A stretch of DNA of 64,000 nucleotides from NCBI GenBank assembly GCA_020726505.1, contig JAHLEZ010000036.1, forward strand, positions 248,001-312,000. The letters are read 5' to 3'. Below, piece by piece: positions 35,701 to 47,326 of this stretch (the stretch's first letter is position 1; each line of letters opens with the position of its first letter). Position numbers and translations under genes: made by a program. Source of the stretch: Leptodontidium sp. MPI-SDFR-AT-0119 (lineage: Eukaryota > Ascomycota > Leotiomycetes > Helotiales > Leptodontidiaceae). The notes beneath the pieces were generated by a model that was not told where the DNA came from, made no database searches, and saw only the letters and a program-made list of their open reading frames with translations.

Positions 35701-38700
35701 ATTTCAACTTTAATAAGGAATGCCAAGAAGCCTTTAATACTATTAAAGGTAGCCTTATTAAAGCTCCTATTCTACGCTACTACGATCCTGAATTAGAGAC
35801 TATAATCGAAACCGACGCTAGCGATAGTGTAATAGCAGGGATTTTATCTCAATAACACCTAGACGGCGAATACTACCCCGTGGCCTATTTCTCTAAGACG
35901 ATAGCCCCCGCGGAGTGTAATTACGAAATACACGACAAAGAAATGCTCGCAATAGTACGTTCTTTAAAAAATTAACGTTCCGACCTAGAAAGAACTCATA
36001 AACGTATAAAGATTTATACCGATCATAAATCTTTAGAGTACTTTATGACTACAAAGGCTCTTACTAGTCGTCAAGTACGTTAGGCCGAAGCTTTAGCAGA
36101 TTATTACTTTGTAATAATGTATCAGAAAGGCACCGATAACACTAAAGCCGATATTCTTACAAGAGGAGAAGAAAATATTAAGAATCAAAACGCCGAGAAA
36201 GCTAAATATCGTCTTAAATCGCTATTACAACCTAATCAACTCTATACGGCCGTAAAAGCGGATTTATCAATACACGAGTTAGACGATATAAACGGCGAAA
36301 ACCCTCTTCTAGTCGACCGGTTATTACAAAGTAATAAAGCCGAAAAATCCTTTGAGCCCCTACGAAAAGCCGCTAGCCGAAAAGAAGGCTATTACGAGCT
36401 ACTAAACGGACTTTTATTATATAAAGGCCGACTATTAGTCCCCGATACGCTTTCTTTACGCCGAGACCTTATTAAGGAAGCTCACAATCAAATATCGACA
36501 GTTCACCCTGGCCGCGATAAGACGTATTAACTTCTAAAGAGTCGATATTATTGACTTAATATGCTCAATGATATTAGCACTTATATAAGTGTTTGTTACG
36601 ATTGCCAAAGGACTAAGAAATCAACGGATAAGCCCCCTAGTTTATTACAGCCATTACCTATTCCGGAAAAGCCTTAGAGACATATTACTATAGATTTTAC
36701 GTAGTTACCTACTAATAAGAAGGGATATAACTACGCTTTTGTCGTAATTGACCGCCTAACGAAGCAATTAATATCGATTCCTTATAAAAAGGATATAAAC
36801 GCTCAAGAAATAGCTCGTATATATATTAAATATATATATCGATATTACGGCGCTCCCGATTCGATTATAAGCGATAGAGGCTCTCAATTCGTCTCTAAAT
36901 ACTGGCAACACTTTTGCAGTATATTAGGCGTTAAATTGAAGTATTCTACAGCCTACTACCCTTAAACCGACGGTTAAACGGAAATATATAATCGATATTT
37001 GAAGCAAAGGCTTAGACCTTTTATCAATAAGTACTAAGATAATTGGTCCGACCTCCTTCCCCTTCTGGACTACGCGCAGTTAATATTACCGCACGCTAGC
37101 CTAGGCTGGCTTAGCCCTTTTGAAGTACTTAATAGTTATAAATCAAAGACTTTTTTTGATTAGGATCAAATTACAGAGAAAACGACTAAGAATATCACTT
37201 CAAACGATATATACGCTATTACTAGGTCAAAAACCCTATTAGAGTCTAAAAAGTTAAACGCTAAACCTAATGTGGAAGCTCAATATCATTAAGTGTTAGC
37301 AAGGACTCTAAAAGACGACTCAGAATCGACTCCTGCCGCATCTGGGACTCAGAATACGCCGCCTGTACTAGAGAATCCTACTAACGCGGGAACCAAGGGT
37401 AGGCGGGGGGTAAAGGGTAGTAACCTACTACTTAGTACGGCTACTAATACTAGCTTACCAGACATGCCTAGATCCAGGTTTCCACCTAATTTTAGCCCTA
37501 CGGAGTTATCCGAACCATATCCGACTGCCGAAGTCGAGACCCGACTAGCTTCTAACGCAACCACGGTAGCCCCTAGCGCTAATACGACTTCGGAAGAGAA
37601 TACGCCATATATACGTCAACAACGCAAGAAGGCTCAATAACTCGCTACGCGTATAGTCGACGTAATAGAGTATGCAAAGGTCTATATTAAGAGAGCACAA
37701 GCCTCTCAAATACAAACTGCAAATCGATATCGACGACCTATTGATTTCGAGCCAAACGACTACGTATAGTTATATACGAAAAATCTAGCTACGTCTCGAC
37801 CCTCAAAGAAGCTTAATTTTATTAAGCAAGGCCCTTATAAGGTACTAGCTCAAAGAGGACTAGCTTACCTCCTGGATTTACCTCCGTCTATGAAAATCCA
37901 TCCTATTATTAATCCTTCTCGATTACGTAAAGCCTTTATAAGGCCTACCGACCAATCAAACGTTACCGACGCTATGGCCGATACAGAATACAAGGATCAC
38001 GAGTACACCGTACTGCGTATACTTGATCATAGAGTTACGGATAATACTTTATAATATAAAGTAGACTGGGACGGTTATCTACCCGACGACGAGTAGTACG
38101 ACGCCATTAGCTTTAGTAACTCGCCACGGCTTATATACGAATATCACGCTAGCAAAGGCGGTGAGCCTTTGAGCTAATCAAGAGACGCCTTATTAACACA
38201 GCTAGACGGCGAAGACTACACCTTTACAAGTCAAAAACGTATGAGCCCTTCGGAAACGGAAGAATGGCTCTCCGATCTAATAGGAGTACACCAAAGCTCG
38301 CGTATAAGCGAGATCAACAAAACGCTTAGCGAGCTCAACGTCAATTCAGTTGATTCCGAAGGCTCTTTAGAAAGCTCTTCTACGACTACGTCAAATTACA
38401 GTCAATTAAACGACGCAGAGGAGTTATTTAGGGCTCTACCTTCAAAATGGAAGTCATACGCTAGTTAATTAGCTACTGTATTAGGCCCTAACGCCGAAGG
38501 TGTATCGAATGCTTTCTTACAAGTATTACAAGAAAGAGAGCAAGATATATACGATTACGAACGAGCCAATCAAAACACGCTTACGCCAGAGCTTATAAGC
38601 CACCGCTTACGACTCTTCGATACCAAATGGAGTTTGCAATTCGCCAAAATACTAAATATTATCAAGAATATTCCAACTACCGATCAAAACGCCCGTAACA

Positions 38701-38762
38701 AGCAAAAAGTCGATATAATCAACTTATTGATCTAATTACGGGATATTGCACTACAAAATTAG
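32745..38762 (+). pseudogene. Gag-Pol polyprotein remnant, single frame with RIP stops
   Basis: From the ATG at 32745 (basic start MSTRSNRGRGRGNR) to the terminal TAG at 38760, all recognisable parts lie in one frame, about 2005 codons. Parts seen: Gag (about 33200-33800), aspartic protease LIDTGANGF at 33966, reverse transcriptase (FCIDFRKLN near 35070; YLDDIIIY near 35370), RNase H (ETDASDS near 35815), integrase zinc finger and core (DRLTKQL, SDRGSQF near 36750-36890), and a chromodomain (YKVDWDGYLPDDE near 38060). About 200 further codons follow the chromodomain. The frame is broken only by TAA/TAG codons at sites where Gln or Trp is expected. I noticed no frameshift. Confidence 0.88.
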
Positions 38763-38919
38763 TGTTATTATACTCCTTTATCTTGTTATTACACTATACT
38801 TCTTGAATTATTACATTTATTGTTTTAATTGCTTTTAAATAATATTTAATAGTTACTTCTACTTTGTTTTTTTAATCGTTTTTACGTTGTAAACTCGATT
38901 TTTTCAAAGGGGGGGGTGA

Positions 38920-39332
38920 TGTAAAGGTAGTGGTTCTTACTCCATTTACTATGCCTAAATAGGATTAGTCTAAGACGTTACGAGAGACGTAATAGCCTCG
39001 GTAGAGCTCGGTAGAGCTCAGTAACGCTCGGGAGCTCGGCAGGGCTCGAGCTAAGCACTTTACGCTATATACCTACTTAGTATTCGACTAAGTGAGGCTA
39101 TGTAGCGCTAATATGTAATACGTATGTAACGTTATAACGCTACTACGTAATACGTACGCAACGTATACGTTATGTAATTAAGTCTAATTAGAAATAGCCT
39201 AGACGATATCGAAGATATAAGGAGAGCAACCTTCCCTCGGGGAAAGGGCTCTTCACTTCGATATTCGCGTTAATAGAGAGTATTATCACCTGATCCCGGT
39301 ACTGCTCGCTTACGGAAATCCGTGCTATTACA
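38920..39332 (+). repeat. Right LTR, 413 bp
   Basis: Direct repeat of the left LTR with TG..CA ends, followed by AGAAG and then the resumed hAT transposase sequence. Confidence 0.92.
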
Positions 39333-39337
39333 AGAAG

Positions 39338-39972
39338 TGGCAATATTTTAAGGATTAATAAAAGGTGGCACATCCTAAATAACTTAATACGTGGAAGGTC
39401 AAGGTCGAACGCCTTTAAGAGTACTTTTATAAGGTTCTCTCTAGTCCTAATTTCATTTTTTACACTAAGAATAACTATTAACTTAGAAACAGGATCTGCC
39501 TTCTATCTACGAATCTCCCTCCTCTACGAAGCCTCAGGCTAATAAGCCGTCTAAAAACACCTACGTCGCTCACCTCTAGCACAAGCAACAAGCTAAGACT
39601 ACTCTCGACGAATATTCGCTCTACCTCTCTACTCCACCGATTTTAGAGTGTGAGAAGCACGACCCTCGCAAGTGGTGGCTTAATATAGCGACTACTTACC
39701 CTAAACTACACCGAATAGCTCTCGACATACTGTCGATTCTAGTTATGTCATTTAAATGCGAACGCCTATTCTCTGCTACTAAAGTTACTATTATAGACCG
39801 AAGGAATCGCATAGGAATAGAACTAGTGGAAGCTCACGAATGTCTTAAGTATTAGCTGAAGCCAAGCGGCTATAAGGTGACAGATTCCGACGATTTAAGA
39901 GAGATTTTAGCTGGAGCTGAGTCGACAGCAAATTACACAAACTTTCCCTCTTGCGGAGGTCGATTAAGATGA
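39338..39972 (+). pseudogene. hAT transposase, C-terminal part
   Basis: It continues directly from the codons interrupted at 31656 (KKWQYFKD across the insertion). The hAT dimerisation signature is clear near 39730-39870: LDILSILVMSFKCERLFSA, then DRRNRIGIELVEAHECLKYW. Several stops interrupt it. It is part of the same dead transposase gene as 29708-31656. Confidence 0.82.
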
Positions 39973-40352
39973 GTTTAAATGCCCTAAATATTGGATTTCC
40001 CTTCTTTTTGCGGTGTTTTTGATGTATTTAGAGTGCCTAGATCTTTTCTTTCTACCTGCTTTAGTATCACAACGTTGTAATATCTCTGTTTCTATCGACC
40101 TCTCTTTTACAGCTCTCTTATTTACTTTAGAATCGCGTTATTAGTGGCGAAGGTGTTGTGTTATTTAGAGAGTTAGTAGTCCATTTTAGGTTTAGCGTGT
40201 TGATTTGCCAGTATATCAGTATATCCTCGTACAATACAGTATTATTGTACCCCCCACTAATATACATGGTCTCAAATATACGGTACGGGGTATGTATCAA
40301 ACCACCTGAATACGGAGCTAGTAATACAGATATTGTACTATTGCGAACACTG

Positions 40353-40360
40353 GCTAGAAT
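40353..40360. repeat. hAT target-site duplication, right copy
   Basis: GCTAGAAT, identical to 28650-28657. Confidence 0.85.
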
Positions 40361-40639
40361 AACAAGTAGAGCAGTAATGATGGTGCAATTGTTATTTTGC
40401 TCGATTCATTCTAATCGCTTGCTTGGTCTATCGAGAACGCTTTGTATATCGTATTGCTTAGTTCGACATCGGATGATTCATAACGAGTAAGAGGGGTTGC
40501 ATCACCCGATCATATCTATTGGTGACGGATTATGGGTATCGGAAGTAAATCGAGTTCATTGGAACGAAAGCCGACATTCGCCGTATATCTCGCTCTTCCT
40601 CTCGTAAGTATTACTCTCTTGAGAGTAATTGTCCTGATT

Positions 40640-40863
40640 GCTATTAGAACTTCACACGCTTTATTATCGGCTGTGTGAGCACCTTTGCAATTAGCGCACT
40701 TAGGGGCCAGGTGTAAGCACCTAGTTCCTTTTGTACTACAAGCTCGGAACGCGTGTTGCTGCGTAGCATGCTTTCCTCCACATAGCCTACAAATGGGCTC
40801 TCTTTTACAGTAGTTTTCCAGGTGCCCGAAGCCCTGGCACTTAGAACACTATTGTGACGGCAG
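40640..40863 (-). pseudogene. LINE (Tad1-like) Gag zinc-knuckle fragment
   Basis: Reading the minus strand, an in-frame TAG is followed by CSKCQGFGHLENYC, a CCHC knuckle, and then by CRLCGGKH and CANCKGAHTADNKAC-type knuckles. This multi-knuckle order is typical of ORF1 of fungal non-LTR retrotransposons of the Tad1 group. No reverse transcriptase was recognised nearby, so it is a short remnant. Confidence 0.65.
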
Positions 40864-40874
40864 AACAGATTCAA

Positions 40875-42206
40875 AGGTCAGAAGAGGCTCAGAGATTAAA
40901 TGAATTCAGTGTCATTTAGAATTTCAGGTTACTTCTTTTCTAAAAGAAAGTAAGGCAGTCCTTTAAGAGGATCTATCGTGTTTTTGGAGTTAAAACTGGA
41001 CAGTTTCATAGGTTCCGTCCGCCCTACGGTAGCAGCAGGTGGCTCAAAAGCTAGAAATTAAGCGTATTTAACTATTATGCTTACATAATGATACTCTACT
41101 TGTCGCTCACATATTGCTATAAGCAAGATATAAGGTATTAGATAATTAATTATTTTGCGTCGTTATATTTAATTAGTAGTTTAGAACTAAATCCTTAGTA
41201 TTTATAAAGCTTTAATATATAAATTAAAAGCTACGCTAGGTATTTAAGATTATGATTTTGTAGAAAAATGAGAAGAATTACTATTAGAATTGATTACTTT
41301 TTTATCTCGGATATACTAGGATTTGAAGATATTTGGGATATTAAATTTAAGCTTAAATTTACGTTTCACTTGTAAAACCAAGGGGTTTGTATCATTCGAG
41401 ATAAGATAATATTAATACTGGTAATAATATTAAGTAAAAAAAAAATTAAACTAAAAGATTAACTTTAAACTAACCTTTTAATAAGAAATTCCAAATTAAG
41501 ATTTAATAATATAAAAAAGTAAGGAAAACTAAATCGTGTACATCTTGTTTCTGATACTAACTCGTTATCGCTAGCATCGTTAACGTTAAAGTCTTTTCTT
41601 TTTTATTCTTATTAATATTAGGCTTAATTTTAACGATTTTTAGTTTCCTATTATGTTTAGCGCTTTTTTATTCAGAGGATTGCCTTTAGCCTTAGGTAAC
41701 GCCTTAGGCTTCTTTCTTATAGTTGATTTTATTATAGAATTAGCTTAAATTTATTATAAAGCCAGTGTTCGGCTTAAGATCCCTGCCAAATCATTAATTT
41801 CCTCGCAAGCTTATATAGAATTATTAAATTTAACAGCGTTCTTCCCTTTTTAAATTAAAGCCTCTAATTTCTCGTTTTTAATATTAATATTACTTTTTAG
41901 AAAATCGCGCTTCTCAGAGGTTAATTTGATAACTCTTTTAGTAATCTCTATAGATATTAAAAGCATCGAAGGCTTTACTAATAACGGTATAATTTTCACG
42001 ACTATAACTTTATATTTTATATTAAACCCTGTCTTACTACAGCGTTTATAATACTTAAGAGTATTATTATTAAGAACATTTTTAGGGCGTATATAATCGT
42101 TAATCTAGCATAACTTAATTATTATTAAAGAAAGGGCTTTTTTAGTTTTATCTTTAGTAACCCTACTAAGAGCTTAAGCTTATATAAATATAAGAGTAAG
42201 ATATAT
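40875..42206. other. AT-rich RIP-type sequence
   Basis: Strongly AT-rich, with no intact frame. A minus-strand stretch around 41570-41960 still reads as a charged, Lys/Glu-rich protein with stops, and may be a decayed transposase tail. I could not identify it. Confidence 0.5.
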
Positions 42207-42477
42207 TGTTGATTGCACTATGTTACCTAGAGCTCCCGCAATAAGTAACAACTTAGTCAATCGTAGTGAGACTCGATATACACGATGCAAAGCTTTGGTT
42301 GCAGGTATGTATTTGTTCAAGTCTAAGGAGCTACTCTAAGGCTTTCATCGTGGGCTAGTCCCGAATTAGCTAGCATCGAGTACTCCTTTTCACTCCCTGC
42401 GTCCTGCAACCCCTGTTTTTGCCCGTCCTCCGTATTCACGTAGTTCCGTCGATTACGTGAATACCATTATTCACACA
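42207..42477. mobile_element. Candidate solo LTR, 271 bp
   Basis: Starts TGTTGATTGCAC and ends TTCACACA, so TG..CA, flanked by TATAT at 42202-42206 and 42478-42482. It is less AT-rich than its surroundings. TGTTG starts are common in Copia LTRs. The flanking repeat is low complexity, so the call is moderate. Confidence 0.45.
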
Positions 42478-42482
42478 TATAT

Positions 42483-43087
42483 AAATCACTATTTCTTTAA
42501 TTAATGCTTCTTCGCCTTTAACTTTTTAATTAGCTTAAGTCGAAGTTTAATTTTTTTTTAAATCGCTCAACGTAGCTTATGTTTAAAACACTAATAAGCT
42601 AGAGATTATATTTGTTATTATAAGAGTAGAAAAGAAGTTAAAGACAATCGTAAGCAAAGAATTCAATAGAGAAGAAGTAAGAGCAGAGATAGTAATTGCG
42701 AAAGTAACTAAGGAGGCGTTTACTATAACTATAGTTCATTAAAACCTTAGAATTAAAGTTTCACGTACAAGTAGCTCCTCAAGCGGCTATCTGCGATTTA
42801 AAGGCTTATCGTAAAGTTAACCTAACCGGATTATTCCAATTCTTAATATTAATCGCGTTCTTAGTGATTATCTTAATTAGCCAATGGTTTATGTATAATC
42901 TAAGAGTTAAGCACATCATTAAGAGAATCTCTGCGATATTAATGTGGGGGAAGACCCTCAGTCGAAACTCGAGGAGTATTGGAATGGTGAGTCAGCGAAA
43001 AAGTCCTTTCAGTGGGAGTCGAATGCATTATGTATTAAACAATATCTTTCCAAAGCCCACACCAAATATCGTCGGCGATTTTCCTTC
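42483..43087. other. AT-rich sequence, no gene seen
   Basis: About 600 bases, AT-rich for its first 400 and then normal composition before the 3' end of the LysM gene. No recognisable coding content. Confidence 0.45.
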
Positions 43088-44542
43088 TCAAGAAGACCCC
43101 ACACAAACATAATAGCCAAGCCAAAGCCCCCCACAGGTTGTTCCCACAGCCGGGTTCCACGAATAGCTATCAAGGCACAACATATTAGCACAACTGTTTT
43201 CGTCGTCGAAATATCTTCGGGTGGAGGGGAGGGGATCTTACAAGTTCGACAAAGTGATGGAGAACTGGTCGGCTATTTTCTGGCAGTAATCCCCTGACGC
43301 CACAAGGTACCACTTGTTACACTTGGAGGAGACGCCTTCCTGCGTCGGGGAGACTGTTGGACCAGCTGGCGCTGTACTGGTGGTTGTTGGAGGGATGGTC
43401 GTTGGTGTCCCGGTGATAGCTATGCAGTAGTTGTAACCGAGCCAGAGGCCGGAGCAATCTTGAGATGGCATCAGTAATGTGAAACTGAGGAGGTGTGGCA
43501 TAGGATATGGCCTTACCTGTTCCCACCGCTGGGTTCCACGAGTAAAACTGGGTCAGGGAAAATGTCTTGTAGGTATCCACGATTTTCTGGCAGGTGTCAC
43601 CTGATACTGCGATGTGGTATTTCTTGCCTTTACCCCCGATTTAGCTAGCTGAGGATAGTTGAAGGCTCAGAGAAAAACTTACAGTCTGCGACAATCCCAT
43701 CCTGCGTCGGGGACGGCCCAGCAGGAGCTGCCGTTGTGGTGACCGCGGGTGATGTACTCGTTGGTGTCCCGGTAACAGCAACACAGTAATAGTATCCGAG
43801 CCATAAACCAGAACAATCTTTTCACAGATTAGCATTCATCATTCATGCCAACTCGGGAGGTCTTACCATTGCCGACTGCGGGATTCCAAGAATAGCTTGA
43901 AAATGTTAGCTTTGAACCAGCCGAAAGGATGAAAGTAGCTCATTAGTCAATTGCTCACAATTGCTGAAGCGTGAATCCGCCATATTTGGATACGATACCT
44001 CCGCACGTATCTCCCGAGGCGGCAAGATGGAATTTTTGGCCTACAGAGAGTTAAAACATGGTCAATAACGAACCAATATCGTGGTTACTTACAGTCACCA
44101 ACGATTCCGTCCTGAGTTGGCGAAGGTCCAGAGGGGGCAGTTGAGGTGGTCGTTGTTACAATCTTTGAAGTTGACGTGGTGCTGGATGTCGTCACTGGCT
44201 TTGTGGTCGTGGTGGTGCCTGGGGCTGCGCCCATCCACTCGACGCAGTCTAGATAATCGGAGCAGTCAGTACGTGAAGTAGATATCTTGGGAGTAAACCA
44301 GAAGTAATATGAGTAGCCCAAATTAACGTACACTCTTTTCCAACCACAAGGGCGGTACAGACCACGCCCGGGTTATAGCTGATAAATTGGGCTTGGGTCA
44401 GTCCCCAAGACACCGCCATGGACTGGCAGGTATCTCCGCTCCCAGCTGCCCATGTAAAACTGCAGTCTCTTTTGACGACGGCAGCAGCAGCACCGACATT
44501 AGCAGCGCTAAGCAACGCAACGGCACTTAAAAAGAATTGCAT
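43088..44542 (-). CDS. Secreted protein with four LysM domains
   Basis: A signal peptide (MQFFLSAVALLSAANVGA) is followed by four LysM modules separated by Thr/Ser/Pro linkers. Module 1 contains SGDTCQSMAVSWGLTQAQF. Modules 2 to 4 each begin with SGDTC or SGDYC and carry WNPAVG followed by GLWLGY and a Tyr/Cys end. Several short introns are spliced; the last joins QFSITLSNL to YSWNPAVGTTCGGLW and ends CVGSS at 43088. It is about 300 residues with no catalytic domain. LysM modules bind chitin or chito-oligosaccharides, and proteins of this layout act as LysM effectors or protect hyphal chitin. A subgroup-C chitinase gene begins 4.2 kb away on the other strand. The function as an effector is inferred. 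Confidence 0.85.
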
Positions 44543-45091
44543 GTTGACGGGAGGTTAAGTCGGGGAACAGATGGGAGGGAATGAGTTCAAGGACAACAGT
44601 GGAAGTCAAGCTTGACGAGCATGACCCCAAAAGAACCTTGGTCTTATATACATAACTTTTGGAAATATGGCCTAGCACAGACAAATAAACAACACCGCTT
44701 CCTCCTAATCTTTTGGGCCTAGTGTTTTTGTGCCTTTTCCGGTTTTCCCCTGCACCTCTTGAGTACTATGGTTTTAACCGGAACGTCCCCAGAAGCTCCA
44801 CTGTTGCCAAGAAGCCGCGGAGGATAAATATTGACGCACTAGTAAGTCCTGCAGTCAGCAATGCAAGGTTTATAAAAGGAGCGATCCTGTGGCCAAAAGT
44901 GCTTCGTGCTCTTATTCAAGGGTATGGCAATGAGGCGCTCTGTAAGTGATCCGGGCCCTTGGTAGGGACCCCCCTTTTTTTTTCAAACCAAACCAAAGAA
45001 AATAAAAGAGTAGAGAAAAGTTCAATTTGCAATCCGAAATTCCGAGATTATAGACACATCGTATATTTGTAGAAACGTTTGACGAGGGAAT
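44543..45091. other. Intergenic, no gene seen
   Basis: About 550 bases, which should contain the promoter of the LysM gene. Nothing else is recognised. Confidence 0.5.
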
Positions 45092-46045
45092 TCAGAACCC
45101 CTCGAATGTAGGGTAATGCTCCTTCAATGCTATCTTAACTGCCTCCAAACAGTCTCGCTTGCGATAAATAGTGCCTTCCTCAGACGACCAGCCGTGCTCC
45201 CGAAAGATCCTTTGTAGCATAGGGATCATTCCATCTTGGGATGGGTCATAGTAGGCGTTGACATCAATGACCTGTCGAGCATTAATCGGGATCCACTTCA
45301 GCTCGTGGTACTGCTTCTTGAGAAGTTCGAAAAAGTCTATAATAGCCCAAGCCGGGGACTCGTTCCGCCACTCGATCTCGTTCTCTGGAACATGCTCATC
45401 TACATCGTAGACTGGCTCGATAAACGATGGATCGTTGTTAACGTTGCGTCGATGATCACCACCCCCGTCAGACTCTGGCCACTAGTTTAGCAGAATTAGC
45501 AGCGTCCGAGAGCGTTTGCAGGGAAGGGACAACAATGTCTGGGCAAGACAAAAAAGGGTCGTAGAAGTGCCATCACTTACATGAACGATACCGAGGGCTG
45601 TATCGAGAAGGAAGACTTTGTTTTCGCGGTCGCCGAAAGTGAGGCCAACAACGTGGGCAGGGACATCACCGAGGGCACCCTCAGACTGGACCTTGAGACC
45701 TTCGTCGACCGTGATCATATCTGCTCTGGCCTCGGCTCTCCTAAGAGCACCCTGGGCCAACGATTGCCAGTCTGCCCAGTAGCAGTTGGGGCTACCATGG
45801 GGAGGATGCCATTCACCGCCGGGCGAGGATTCGCGAATGTAAGGCAGACTGCGGAGCAATGCAATCACCTCGTCCGATTTCCCAAACAGTTGCTGAAATT
45901 CCGGCGAAATGGTGGGCCATCCTTCCTTTGGGGGCTCGATGATGTCGGACTCATCCATGTACAGGTCGACAAGGAAGCGGTAGTAACCGCGGAAGGCGCC
46001 GACTGTGCCCTCACGAGAGTAGCCAATTTCATCGAGCTCCGTCAT
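45092..46045 (-). CDS. Conserved fungal protein of unknown function
   Basis: Two exons, 46045-45581 and 45481-45092, sum to 855 nt (284 residues). I chose the Met at 46045 (MTELDEIGYSREG) over 46111 because the extra 22 residues are Ser/Thr-rich and look like UTR. The layout FRGYYRFLVDLYM, EPPKEGWPTISPEF, LLRSLPYIRE, FLLDTALGIVHWPE (across the intron), ESPAWAIIDFFELLKKQY and IFREHGW is one I recall from many Pezizomycotina hypothetical proteins. It is reminiscent of SMI1/KNR4 (SUKH)-type folds, but I cannot confirm that. No signal peptide or membrane segment is present. Confidence 0.8.
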
Positions 46046-46612
46046 TTCAGATGCTTGTTGATTTCTTGAGGTTGAAGTTGAGGTTGACAGGTGACAGCCT
46101 GACAGGTGCACGAATTTCTAGACCTGACTTCGAGCCGTGCCAAGTGCTTAGCGTGATAGGCGCATGTGGGTAAACAAGTCTTACCGGGACAGGCCCGGCC
46201 CGTAAATAAGATCTTTGACAGTATTCCAAGGGACCCCCTGAACTCCTATTTTCCGTCGCTTACTGGTAAGCGACCTAAACTCGCTCGGCTCGGGCCAAGC
46301 ATCCTGGTTAGGAACCTGCGGACACATGAGAGGCACAGCAGAAAGTATCAGAATTCTCCTCCGTACATGAGAAAAAATAGTAACATTTAGAACATCTTGG
46401 CAAGACATTTACTACCCAATGCGAAGCCGACAACCTCCGGCCGTACTGTAATTCAGCCGAGATCAACTTCCCTTTATTTTTCCTATGCGAAACGCTCAAT
46501 TTACGGTAAAAATTGGCATCTTTGTCTCTCCCCATTTGAATTGATCTCGTCTCATGAGATTTTCTTTGCCATTGCAGGCTATCAACATCGACCGAGCAAC
46601 ATCAACGTCAAC

Positions 46613-47326
46613 ATGAGAACGAACACCTTCATTTTGCTAGCTATTGCCGCCATATCGACCACAGACGCCTGGTCGGACTCGGCAGTCTATCAAACAGTTC
46701 TGCCCTCTGTTGAACCAACCGCAACTCGAGACCCATGGCAATGCGTCACAGCGAATTTGACTCAGTACTTCGATGTGCCTAAGCCAACAGGTAGCCTCCT
46801 CGATGCCCTGGATTCATACGGCGATAAGTTAATCGAATCATGCACCTCTACCGGTATTGACCGCGTCATGGGCTGCTTTCCAGCGAAAGAAGAGTGGTGT
46901 AAATTCACCACAGCAGCACCTGCCTCTGTGCTCCCCGATTACCAACTCTACGGCAGCGCTGCGTCTGCTTGGTGGTCTGGACATAGTTCCAATGCTGTAC
47001 GACTCGCCACATCTTGTCCTAATGGCTGGTACAATGCCATGTTTGAGCTGCCAGGCGGACCAACTTGGCTGAACGAGACAATCATCTTTGCTGCTTGTCA
47101 TGGCGAAGCGGTTACCACGACGACGGCCTCTGGATCAACATTGAGCTCTACAGCCACGAAAGCAACTGCAACGACTCTCCCTGGCGTGACTGCAGTTCCA
47201 ACGGCCTCTGTAACACCAGCTCCCACAAATGGCGTTGCGGGCCGTGGCGAAGATCTGGAAATGTGGATGGTGGCAGGAAGTGGTTTTGTGGCTGCAGCTG
47301 CAAACTCCATGTGGAACGGGCTTTGA
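46613..47326 (+). CDS. Small secreted Ser/Thr-rich protein, possibly GPI-anchored
   Basis: 237 residues from the ATG at 46613, chosen because it gives a signal peptide (MRTNTFILLAIAAISTTDA). The frame extends upstream, but without supporting content. The mature part has a Cys-containing globular region (WQCVTANLTQYFDVP, VMGCFPAKEEWC, CPNGWYNAMFELPGGPTW) and then a Thr/Ser/Ala-rich stalk. The C terminus is mildly hydrophobic (MWMVAGSGFVAAAANS), compatible with a GPI signal. This design is common for fungal wall or surface proteins. No enzyme motif is seen. Confidence 0.72.
   Translation: MRTNTFILLAIAAISTTDAWSDSAVYQTVLPSVEPTATRDPWQCVTANLTQYFDVPKPTGSLLDALDSYGDKLIESCTSTGIDRVMGCFPAKEEWCKFTTAAPASVLPDYQLYGSAASAWWSGHSSNAVRLATSCPNGWYNAMFELPGGPTWLNETIIFAACHGEAVTTTTASGSTLSSTATKATATTLPGVTAVPTASVTPAPTNGVAGRGEDLEMWMVAGSGFVAAAANSMWNGL

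Larger units (their letters stand above)
31657..39332 (+). mobile_element. Ty3/gypsy chromovirus, complete but RIP-inactivated
   Basis: A 7676-bp LTR retrotransposon with 413-bp LTRs beginning TG and ending CA. It is flanked by the 5-bp duplication AGAAG (31652-31656 and 39333-39337). A G-rich polypurine tract precedes the right LTR at about 38906-38918. I did not recognise a standard tRNA-Met primer site after the left LTR. Domain order protease, reverse transcriptase, RNase H, integrase, chromodomain defines a chromovirus. It lies inside the hAT transposase gene, in the same orientation. Confidence 0.93.
28658..40352 (+). mobile_element. hAT transposon (Restless-like), split by a nested gypsy element
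   Basis: Terminal inverted repeats CAGTGTTCGCAATAGTA (left, 28658-28674) and its exact reverse complement ending at 40352 are flanked by the 8-bp duplication GCTAGAAT. Without the 7676-bp nested retrotransposon and its 5-bp duplication, the element is 4014 bp, the size of the fungal Restless family. The transposase reads on the plus strand but is full of stops. Sub-terminal copies of AATACGGAG occur near both ends. Confidence 0.88.

Noticed and set aside
28145..43087. CRISPR array or other interspaced repeat system in the AT-rich block
   Set aside because: Repeats here are LTRs, TIRs and a two-copy 30-bp sub-terminal repeat; the genome is eukaryotic and no regular spacer pattern exists.
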